Assembly: GCF_018294505.1 (NCBI RefSeq)
Contig: NC_057796.1
Location: 268,906,259-268,970,258 of the forward strand
DNA length: 64,000 bases
Source of the DNA: Triticum aestivum
Lineage: Eukaryota; Streptophyta; Magnoliopsida; Poales; Poaceae
Reading direction: 5' to 3'
Every line of letters starts with the position of its first letter. The stretch's first letter is position 1. The translations under genes and the position numbers were made by a program. Below the pieces are notes generated by a model, which saw nothing but the letters and a program-made list of their open reading frames with translations, had not been told where the DNA came from and ran no database searches. Below, one piece after another: positions 55,630-64,000 of the stretch.

Positions 55630-58600
55630 GTGATGCCCGGATAGTTAAGCTACAATAACCCTCTGCTAATTATGCCATGTCACCTCGGTTAATTTAGATA
55701 AACTCGCGTTGATTCGAAACTGATTCTAATTCAATTTCAAAACCAAGCAAACAATAAAAAAATTCAAATTTTAAAACTTAAATGTTCGGAGTGAACCAAA
55801 TATTGCATAGGTAATTTGGGTAGAGAGACCACATTTTGATGAAATAATTAAATGCTCTTGAATAAATAAAATAGCAGCAAAAACATTTGGTTAAATAACT
55901 TTTATACTTTATAAAATTTTAAACTAATTTATTTGGGGTTTAAACTTTTGTGGCCATGGTGTAATTCATAAAACTAATTTAGGTACTGATAATATATTTT
56001 ACAAAACTAAAATAAATTGATGAATGTAATAAAACAGAAAACAAATAAAAAAAGAAAACAAATAAAAAGGCTAAGGCCACTCCCCCCCACCTTTTCCCAC
56101 TGGGCCTCTTCGCCCAGTCGGCTCCGTCGACCTGGCCGGCCCAGCCGGCCACCCCTCACTCCCCTTATCACCACCCCGACGGAAACCCTAACCCCTCACC
56201 GCCCCCACTCGCCCCCTTCCACCCCCCATCAATCCAGATCTGGATCGGGAAAAGGGGGGCTCGGACCACGCCGCCGCCTAGGACCACCTCGTTGGCGCCT
56301 CCCCTCCCCCGACGCCCACGGCGCCGAGGCCACCGTCACCTTCCTCTCCCTCGTGGGATCTCCTCCTCGTCGGCGTCGCGTCACCGTCCTCTTCCTCAAC
56401 CCCCACTGCCTAGACCCCACGGCCCCGTGGTTTGGCCCTGGCATCTCCTCCTCCTCCCCTGCTCCGGCCCCTTCGGCTAGGGCCTCGCTCACCGGCGCCC
56501 GCACGCGCGTGCATGACCCTGACCGCGCCCGATCGCTTCCCCCGTGCGTGCTCCCGCGCTCATGGCCGCGCCCTGAACGCCCCCCCCCCCCGGCCGTGCA
56601 CACCGCTCCCTGGAAGCGCCCAGGCGCGCGCCCGCCGGCGGCCGTGCCTCTGCCCGCTCACGCCCGAGACCACCAACGGCTGCGCCGCCTGCTCGCGTTG
56701 CCGCCGCGCTCTGCCCAGCTGCCGCTGCGCAAGCCACCGCGCCCGCCTCTGCTCGCCACTGCTGCTGCTGCACTGCTCCGCCCGCGCGCGCACGTCCCCG
56801 CATTGCCGTGCCCTCTGCTCCCCCTGCCTCGTGCCTCGACCGCGTCGGTCGCGCACGCGCGCCGCTTGTGGCCACGCCTCCTGCTGCTTGATGCTGGTCG
56901 CCCGCGGATCCTCCTCGCCCCTGGAGCCACTCGTTAGCCGCTTGGTCGCTCCCTCGTCGGCCACCTCCGCCCCGCCCCTGCCAATCGTCGGCGTTGCCCT
57001 TCGTCGGCGCCGTCCCCTGCTGCTGGCCCGCGTACGCAGCCCCCCTGCTTCCCCGTCGCCCAACGACCTCCCCGCACCGGGCGGGTTCTGTCCCAGCGCC
57101 CGTCATGGCGCCCGCAGCCGCGCCCAACTCCCGCTTCCCCTCTGCCCGTTAAGGCCCTGGGCCACTGGACAACGGGGCCCAGCCCCTGGAACGTTAAAAA
57201 AGGGAATAAAAAAATAATAAAAAAATAAAAATATTAATTAATTAATTATGTAATTAATTAACTTAATTAATCCTGATTAGATTAACGTAATCACTAATTA
57301 AACTAATTAATCTGTTTTAGTTAATCTCAGTCAATGACTGTGGGACCCACGCATGAGTTGGACCGAGTCAACCGACTGTTGACTGCTGACATCACCCTAA
57401 TGTCATGCTGACGTCATAATGACATTTTCAAATTAAATTAATTCTATTAATTCTAGAAAATGATTAAATCCTTTTTAAATTAATATAAAATAAACCGTAG
57501 CTCGGATGGAAAAACTTTGTACATCAACGTTGCTCAGAACGACGAGACGAATGCGAATACGTAGCCCGTTTGTCTGCCACACATCCCTAGCATAGCGAAC
57601 ACGCAACTTTCCCCCTCCGGTTCATCTGTCCGAAAATGCGATACACCGGGGATACTTTCCCGGATGTTTTCCCCCTTCGCTAGTATCACCTACTACCGCG
57701 ATTGGGCACACCTAGCATCACGCTTTGTCATGTCATGCATCGTCATGCATTTTTTGCATTGTATTTATTGTTTCTTCCCCCTCTTCTCTCGCTAGACACC
57801 GAGACCGACGCCGCTACTACCCAGTACGACTACGGTGTTGACGACCCCTCCTTCTCGGCTGAGCTTCCAGGCAAGCCCCCCCTTGATCACCAGATATCGC
57901 CTATTCTTCTCTCTACTGCTTACATTAGAGTAGTGTAGCATGTTACTGTTTTCCGTTAATCCTATCCTGATGCATAGCCTGTCCTTGCTACTACTGTTGT
58001 TACCTTTACCTGCAATCCTACATGCTTAGTATATGATGCTAGTATTCCATCTATGGCCCTACATTCTTGTCCGTCTGCCATGCTATACTATCGGGCCGTG
58101 ATCACTCGAGAGGTGATCATGGGTATATACTCTATACTTTATACATGATACATGTGGTGACTAAAGTCGGGTCGGCTCGTGGAGCACCCACGAGTGATTC
58201 ACGAATTGGGGGCTGAAAGGACCTTTGTCCCGACGGCCCTCTGTGTGGATCTTTGTGGCGGAGCGACAGGGCGGGTTGAGACTACCTAGGTGAGAGGTGG
58301 GCCTAGCCCTGTTGGCGTTCGCGGTTACTTCAAAATAACACGCTTAACGAGATCTTGGTATTTGATCTGAGTCTGGCCACTGGCCTATACACACTAACCA
58401 ACTACGCGGGAACAGTTATGGGCACTCGATGTCGTGGTATCAGCCGAACCCTTCGTGACGTCAGCGACTAAGCGGCGCGCGCCGGATTGGACCGCGTAAC
58501 GCAACTTCCTTTGAAATGGAGGTTGCTAGGTCTGCTTCCGGCCGCCCACGCAACGTGCAGGTGTGCAATGGGCGATGGGCCCAGACCCCTGCGCCATAGG

Positions 58601-59585
58601 ATTTAGACCGGCGTATTGACCTCTCTATTCTGCCTAGGTAGGACTGCGACGTGTTGATCTTCCGAGGCCGGGCATGACCCAGGAAAGTGTGTCCGGCCAA
58701 ATGGGATCGAGCATGTTGGGTTATGTGGTGCACCCCTGTAGGGAAGTTTATCTATTCGAATAGCCGTGATCTTTGGTAACAGGATGATTTGAGTTGTACC
58801 TTGACCTTATGACAACTAGAACCGGATACTTAATAAAACACAGCCTTCCAAGTGCCAGATACAACCCGGTGATCGCTCTCTCACATGTCGACGAGGAGAG
58901 GATCGTCGGCTAGGAGTATGCTATACGATGATACTTGGTGAACTTACCATCTACTCTCTTCTACATGCTGCAAGATGGAGGCTGCCAGAAGCATAGTCTT
59001 CGACATGATTAGCTACCCCCCTCTTATTCTGGCATTCTGCAGTTCGGTCCACCGATATGGCCCCTTTACACATATACCCATGCATATGTAGTGTAGATCC
59101 TTGCTTGCGAGTACTTTGGATGAGTACTCACGGTTGCTTTTCTCCCTCTTTTCCCCCTTTCCATTCTACCTGGTTGTCGCAACCAGATGCTGGAGCCCAG
59201 GAGCCAGACGCCACCGTCGACGACGACTCCTACTACACCGCAGGTGCCTACTACTACGTGCAGGCCGCTGACGACAGCCAGGAGTAGTTTAGGAGGATCC
59301 CAGGCAGGAGGCCTGCGCCTCTTTCGATCTGTATCCCAGTTTATGCTAGCCTTCTTAAGGCATACTTGTTTACTTATGTCTGTACTCAGATATTGTTGCT
59401 TCCGCTGACTCGTCTATGATCGAGAACTTGTATTCGAGCCCTCGAGGCCCCTGGCTTGTATTATGATGCTTGTATGACTTATTTTATTTTTAGAGTTGTG
59501 ATGTGATATCTTCACGTCAGTCCCTGATCTTGATCATACACGTTTGCGTGTATGATTAGTGTACGATTGAATCGGGGGCGTCACA
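55630..59585 (+). repeat. Right LTR of the 12.1-kb retrotransposon
   Basis: 3956 bp and collinear with the left LTR. It carries its own copies of the GC-rich middle and the TTAATTAA tract (57235-57265). Confidence 0.92.
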
Positions 59586-59590
59586 CCCAC

Positions 59591-59800
59591 TTTCGTACTA
59601 CCTCTTATTTAGTATAAAATTTTGACCATAGATTTACGTAAGAAAATGCCAATGCATGTCACTAAAAATTACACCATTTGAAATTATGTTCAAATACGAA
59701 TCCAACGATATAGTTCTTAGTTACATGCATTAACATTTTGTCAGTTAAATCTATGGTCAAATTTTGATACTACAAAATAGGTAAACCAGGACGGAGGTAG
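59591..59800. mobile_element. Stowaway-like MITE in intron 2 of the F-box gene
   Basis: The left arm TTTTGACCATAGATTTACGT and right arm TAAATCTATGGTCAAATTTT are inverted repeats within a longer pair of about 45 bases. The right end ACGGAGGTAG followed by TA fits Stowaway. The retrotransposon duplication CCCAC abuts its left end, so the retrotransposon hit at or beside the MITE. Confidence 0.6.
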
Positions 59801-60057
59801 TACTTGCTCTTAGGGTAACCATAGAGTTACTGGAGTAGTCTAAGTTACTTTCCACTATGACTAGCCTAGGCTACTATAGTAGTACAACAACAAAACGATG
59901 CAGGTGATCACGTGAGAAAAAAATACTAAAAATATTTCTTTCGGTGCAGTGCGTAGATGCAGTTTTGAACACTACACTTGTCATCGTAATTTGGGAAAAT
60001 TACGAAAAATTTGAGCTACGTTGTGATTACCGTTTACTAATAGGCAAGAAGTTTCAC
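59801..60057 (-). other. Intron 2 of the F-box/FBD gene, part next to exon 2
   Basis: Non-coding. It includes TTTCCACTATGACTAGCCTA near 59848, an end shared with the MITE-like repeat at 32.34 kb. Confidence 0.5.
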
Positions 60058-60192
60058 CACGATGACTAGCTTCTCCAGGCACGAAAAACATGTAAGGAAT
60101 CCAACAACTTTATCCAGATTGAGGCCGATAGATTTTATTGCCAAGATCTTCACTGTGCGCATAGACTGGGTCAAGCTTGTGGGAATCATTTT
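60058..60192 (-). pseudogene. F-box/FBD gene, exon 2
   Basis: A TCTTCCAG acceptor and a GTG|GTGAAA donor bound 135 bases that stay open in phase 0: KMIPTSLTQSMRTVKILAIK, then SIGLNLDKVVGFLTCFSCLE, then KLVIV. This is the leucine-rich link between the LRR part and the FBD exon in this family. The exon has no stop. Confidence 0.8.
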
Positions 60193-60274
60193 CTGGAAGA
60201 CGGTTGTAAATACATCAAGAAGACATTTAAAAATGTGAATTTCAAGAAGACTGAGAAGAAGATGAGTGTTGTAC

Positions 60275-61156
60275 CTGAATGATTACGGATCCAATAAAGA
60301 GTTCGGGGAATTTGGCAGATGAGTGCACCAACGCTGTCAATTTCGGCGCGTCAATGACCCTGATTTTTGGTGGACCTTCTAGACCCGATACAAGCAATCT
60401 CTCAAGGAAAGGTGCATTCACAATGACCATAACGTGGAACAGCTGGAGTGATCTCTTCCCAATTGATGTCTTGTTGCGGGGCCAGCAAGACACATAAATC
60501 CATCGGAGATTCGTCGAGGCGATGTGGAGGCTAATGAACCCGTGGATCTGCTAAAGACGAAGGTACTCGAGTGCAGTACAGCTGCGGAGCAGGTGCTCCA
60601 TAGCCTTCTTCGAGATGACAACGTCGAAGAGGTCGAGCTGCTTGAGTTGCGGGAGAAGAAGCGCGGGCGCGGCATTAATCTGGGGAAGATAGCAGGAGCT
60701 GAAGCTGGCGCGGCGCAGCGTTGGCGCGAGGCGGAGCGCGGATGGCGGCAGAGAGCGACATCGTCTAGCTTCAAAGTTGAGCTCCTCAAGCTGATCTAGG
60801 GCGGGGGATAAGAACCACTCGTCGAACTTGGGTTGGACCTTGCAGTTGGTACTGAACATGCGGATTTCAAGGCGTCTGGCTGGCCGAGGGTGCGATGAAA
60901 GGATCTTGGAGACTGCGGCCATGCGTTTGCAATCCCCGTCGCAGAGGCAGCTGTCGACGGTGAGGTTGAGGGGGATGCGGTGCCAGAGGGGTCGCCACCG
61001 CCGGGAGAGCAGGGCGGTCCGCATGACAGATTTGGTGGGGAGGAGGCCGATGATGACGAGCAGCATGTCATCGGGGACGCTGCTGATGATGTCCAGGCTC
61101 GCCAGATGCGGTTTTGGCTCGAGCCGCCTCCGCTTGTTGGCTGCCTCGCCGTCCAT
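60275..61156 (-). pseudogene. F-box/FBD/LRR gene, exon 1 with a premature stop
   Basis: The ATG at 61154-61156 opens MDGEAANKRRRLEPKPHLAS. The F-box follows: ISSVPDDMLLVIIGLLPTKS, then VMRTALLSRRWRPLWHRIPL (about residues 24-66), the part that binds Skp1 in SCF ubiquitin ligases. Leucine-rich repeats come next (LDQLEELNFEARRCRSLPPS, LLLPQLKQLDLFDV). Codon 202 is TAG (60551-60553) where relatives have CAG, after ALEYLRL; the frame then stays open (QIHGFISLHIASTNLRWIYV) to a CAG|GTACAA donor. With exons 2 and 3 the gene would encode about 441 residues, normal for the family. The nonsense codon and the 13-kb intron make it a pseudogene in all likelihood. Confidence 0.88.
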
Positions 61157-61159
61157 CTC

Positions 61160-61560
61160 AACCGGCGGCGACGCCGGTGTACACGTGTGCTGGTGTGTGT
61201 TGTGTGCTGGGTGTGCGTGAGTGCGTCCTTCTGTGCATGCCGCCGCGCAGTGGTGAATTGTGCGCGAGTGCGTCCTCCACGCGGAAGAAGTGTGTCCTCA
61301 ATGCGCCCTCAATTTACTAGCGTGCGGGGTGCTACCCCGAGTGGTTTCAACTTTGTTTACTTCACCGCATGTCAGATGGGCCTCTAGTTTACTTATTTTG
61401 ACCCACTACCACATGGGCCAGCACACGAAGATACAGAACACGAGCTGAGAAGGCAGCATGTGGACTGGTTGACCAGTCAACTAAACAATATACGGAGCTA
61501 TACGCTGACACAGTGAGCGTATAATCCGTCGGTATAGAGTGTTCGTGTGAGAGGGGAGGC
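61160..61560. other. Upstream region of the F-box gene
   Basis: No clear TATA box on the minus strand. GT-rich runs at 61190-61220 and a short duplicated GTGCGTCCT(T/C)C motif (about 61221, 61270). No other gene is seen. Confidence 0.4.
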
Positions 61561-62535
61561 CCGTGAGATATAGCAGAGAGAGAGAGAGAGAGAAAGAGCT
61601 ACTCCCTCTGTTCGATAATGTAGTTCCAACATTTTTTAAAGTCAAACTTTTGAAACTTTGACCAAGTTTATAAAGAAATTACTTATATCTACAATACCAA
61701 AGATAAATGATATTATGAAGTAAGTACATGTTTTGATGAATCTAATGATCTTTCCAGATGTAAATATTTTTCTCCACATATACCTGGTCAAACTTTTCTG
61801 AGGTTTGACTTTTCAAAACATCCATATGCTTATGGACGTGAGAGAGTCCCTAACTAGAGAGAGAGAGAGAGTGAAATAGAAAGAGTGAGTGAAAAAAGTG
61901 TGTGTGCGTGTGTGAAAGAGACATGGACAACACTCGATAAAAGTCGAGAAAAAACGTGTGTGTCTTCTGCAAACATATCACACATGCATCTTCGACAATG
62001 GAAGCAAGGTGAGGAGATAGTGTGTGGTTGTTTGCAACCGAGAGAGCAAGACCCCTAGCACGTCGCCAAGAGGGCTCTGACAAATAAGGGAGAGAGGTCG
62101 AGAGAGACGTACGGAGAAAATGCAGACATGTGGAGGAGAGAGTGTATGTTTGTCATAGAGAGATCCCCTGGAGATCGTGATGGGACTACATGGGTGGGAG
62201 ATCGAGTGACAAGGTCTGTGCGCGATAGAAGATACCCCGAGATATATCGAGATAGACGTATGGATGGAAGGAGACAGTACGTGTGTTCCTGATGGCTAGT
62301 GAGAGATAATCATACTTAGGGGGGAGTGCTTGCGCCTATGATGGAGTGAGGGATTATGGTACTTATTAGGGGGGTGCGTGTCACATAGAGAGAGAACAAG
62401 GGCGGAGAGTGTTGGATGGGTCTATATGAATAGCGCGAGCGAGACATGTGTATGTGTGAACCAAGGAGATATAAAGTTTGAGAGAGATTGAGGAGCCCCG
62501 ATAAGGTTGAGTGGTGCGTCAGATAGCTGAGAGGG
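61560..62535. repeat. GA-rich tandem duplication, copy 1
   Basis: A unit of about 945-980 bp with a MITE-like part first (TACTCCCTCTGTTCGATAAT), then GA-rich sequence with AACATATCACACATGCATCT, GGGTGGGAGATCGAG and CGAGACATGTGTATGTGTGA. All of these recur in order in copy 2. No gene is seen. Confidence 0.75.
61602..61835. mobile_element. Stowaway-like MITE, copy 1
   Basis: CTCCCTCTGTTCGATAATG at the left, AAAGTCAAACTTTTGAAACT and GGTCAAACTTTTCTGAGGTT inside as inverted arms, right end near TTTTCAAAACATCC. The sister copy is at 62546-62775. Confidence 0.5.
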
Positions 62536-63500
62536 GGAAAGAGATATTCCATCCGCTCGATAATGCAGTGCATGTAATTTTTTTAGAAGTCAAACTTTGG
62601 AAAAACTTTGATCAGGTTTACACAAATGTTATTTATATGTTCAATACCAGAGATACATCATACGAAACAACATCTCATGGTGAATCTAATGGTATATGTT
62701 TGCCGTTCCAGATGTAATTGTTTTTCTCCACGTACATGGTCAAACTTTGTGATGTTTGACTTTTAAATAAATCAGTATGCTATGGACCAAGGAGAGTGCC
62801 TAAGTCGAGAGGGATCAAGTGCGTGTGAAGGAGAATGAGTAAGTGTGCAAAAAGAGTATGTGTGTGAAAGAGAAAGTGACAACAAATGATAAATTAGAGA
62901 GAGAGTGTGTTTTTTCTTTTCTTAGGCGAACATATCACGCATGCATCTCCGAGATACAAAAGCGAGGCGAGTAGATACACGAAGATAGCTAGTGTGTGAT
63001 TGTTTGCAACGGAGAGAGACACCCCTATAGCACATGTCCAATAGAGGTCTGGCCAACAAGGAACAAAGGTCGAGAGGGACACATGGAGAACATGGACGCA
63101 TGGGGAGGGCGAGAGGCTGTTGTGATAGAGAGACCCCCTCGAGATCGTGAGGGGACCATATGGGTGGGAGATTGAGGGAGGTGCATGTGCGATAGAAAGA
63201 TGCCCCGAGAGAAATCGAGATAGACCAGGCACATGTTTGTGATGGAGACTAAGATTAGCTAGTCATATACATATAGGGGGGACTGCGTGTGCCTACAATT
63301 GAGTGAGAGACCATCATACTTGGCTAGCTAGGCATGAGATTGTGTGTGTGTGCGTGTGAGATGGAGAGAGAACGAGGGGGAGAGATAGAGGTTTAGATGG
63401 GCCTATCGAGTGCGAGTGAGATATGCATGTGTATGTGTGACCCAGGTAGATGGAGAGTTTGAGAGAGGGGGGGAAGAGCTCCGAGACGACAGAGTGGTGC
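62536..63500. repeat. GA-rich tandem duplication, copy 2
   Basis: Second copy of the unit, offset by about 945 bp at its start and 980 bp near its end, the growth being due to small insertions. Identity is moderate. Confidence 0.75.
62546..62775. mobile_element. Stowaway-like MITE, copy 2
   Basis: CCATCCGCTCGATAATGCAG replaces the CTCCCTC start; AAGTCAAACTTTGGAAAAAC and GGTCAAACTTTGTGATGTTT are the inverted arms. It was duplicated with its host unit. Confidence 0.5.
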
Positions 63501-63740
63501 ATGAGAGAGTTACGGGCAACGAGCCAAGGAATTTGTGTGCGTACGATGAGTGCACCCAAGATATCTAGCTTGGACTAGAGAATCATACATAGTGTGCGAG
63601 AGAGACCTATAGATGGAGTATATATGCATGTGAACTAGAAAGACCCCCCCACACACACACAAAGAGAGAGAGATGGAGAGAAAGAGAGAGGACCAACAAG
63701 GTTTGTGTGTTGGATGCGTCCGGCAGAATTGAAGATTGTC
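63501..63740. repeat. GA-rich low-complexity DNA
   Basis: Continues the GA-rich composition with CACACACAC at 63649-63660 and AAGAGAGAGAG runs. No gene. Confidence 0.5.

Positions 63741-63743
<3 letters not shown>

Positions 63744-63796
<53 letters not shown>
63744..63796. repeat. (GA)26 microsatellite
   Basis: A perfect GA dinucleotide tract of 53 bases. It is the longest simple repeat in the window. Confidence 0.95.
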
Positions 63797-63797
<1 letters not shown>

Positions 63798-64000
63798 AGG
63801 AGTCCGGGAGAGGGGGAGGTCGCATTTTATGCATCAAAGACTGATATAAACCATGTTTCGATATAAACTTGCATTCAAATATTTAAATTGGAGAACATGT
63901 TGTTTGCAATCTACACATGAAAGGATATATGCGTATATCAAACAAGTTCATTAATTTGACTTTCAACATGTTCATGGAGTACTATAATATTGTACAACAT
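63797..64000. other. Window end, AT-rich DNA
   Basis: No gene or named repeat seen. Confidence 0.4.

Larger units (their letters stand above)
47486..59585 (+). mobile_element. Long-LTR retrotransposon (gypsy-like), 12.1 kb, inside the F-box gene
   Basis: LTRs of 3940 bp (47486-51425) and 3956 bp (55630-59585) begin TGTGACGCCCGGATAG or TGTGATGCCCGGATAG and end CGGGGGCGTCACA. The target duplication CCCAC (47481-47485 and 59586-59590) is perfect. An initiator-Met primer site follows the left LTR, and a GTAGTGGAGGAGAAT purine tract precedes the right LTR, so it reads on the plus strand, opposite to the host gene. The internal 4.2 kb is a decayed pol with no long frame. LTR samples differ at about 3-5 bases per hundred. 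The element is dead and has probably resided here for a long time. Confidence 0.92.

Noticed and set aside
56017..57217. Open frames of up to 306 codons in the right LTR
   Set aside because: Same GC-rich LTR sequence. The corresponding left-LTR frame is cut to 144 codons by indels, so coding is not conserved.
60524..61220. Plus-strand frames opposite the F-box exon
   Set aside because: The minus strand has a clear F-box and LRR pattern; the plus-strand frames are shadows.
63607..63837. Frame made of Ser-Leu repeats at the window end
   Set aside because: It is the translated (GA)n microsatellite.
1..64000. CRISPR array, prophage, operon or plasmid features
   Set aside because: No spaced identical short repeats, no bacterial gene order and no ribosome binding pattern. 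The content is that of a plant nuclear genome.

Overview
The window looks like nuclear DNA of a large-genome grass, most likely Triticeae (wheat, Aegilops, rye or barley type). The basis is nested LTR retrotransposons with long LTRs and 5-bp target duplications, a CACTA element with GGCCC-rich subterminal repeats, Stowaway and Tourist MITEs, and only a few degraded plant genes (F-box/FBD, DUF295). There is no sign of bacterial, viral or organellar sequence, no CRISPR array, and I recognised no tRNA or rRNA gene.

Layout. 1-2690: anonymous DNA ending in four degenerate copies of a 310-340 bp tandem repeat. 2691 to about 10964: a CACTA-like DNA transposon whose gene lies on the minus strand and is built from duplicated exons; its far end was not found. 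10965-26419: a Ty1/copia element of the Angela/WIS/BARE type on the minus strand, inserted in a 92-bp minisatellite. Its right LTR is itself split by a non-autonomous Ty3/gypsy-type element at 18344-25297 with a perfect TCCTA duplication. 26420-28980: CT-rich repetitive DNA carrying a 915-bp non-autonomous hAT element. 28980-34420: gene-like accessory DNA with duplicated promoter and first-exon blocks, MITEs and a 64-bp minisatellite. 35017 to about 39955: a 3.65-kb LTR plus a truncated piece of its internal region. 40050-46600: three degraded genes or gene-like segments (DUF295 protein, an unrecognised frameshifted gene, a transposon-associated fragment) among duplicated promoter-like blocks. 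46606-61156: one F-box/FBD gene on the minus strand, spread over 14.5 kb because a 12.1-kb LTR retrotransposon (47486-59585, CCCAC duplication) sits in its second intron. 61560-63840: a GA-rich segment of about 0.95 kb duplicated in tandem, ending in a 53-bp (GA)n tract.

I found no fully intact conventional protein-coding gene. The F-box gene has a premature stop at codon 202, the DUF295 gene has three in-frame stops without frameshifts, and the third gene has a one-base frameshift. The value of the window is its insertion history: target duplications and reconnectable reading frames let the order of events be read. No new biological system stands out. The best leads are the split F-box gene, the paired first exons at 30.8 and 33.5 kb, the inverted copies at 29.3 and 40.1 kb, and the reiterated exons of the CACTA gene.
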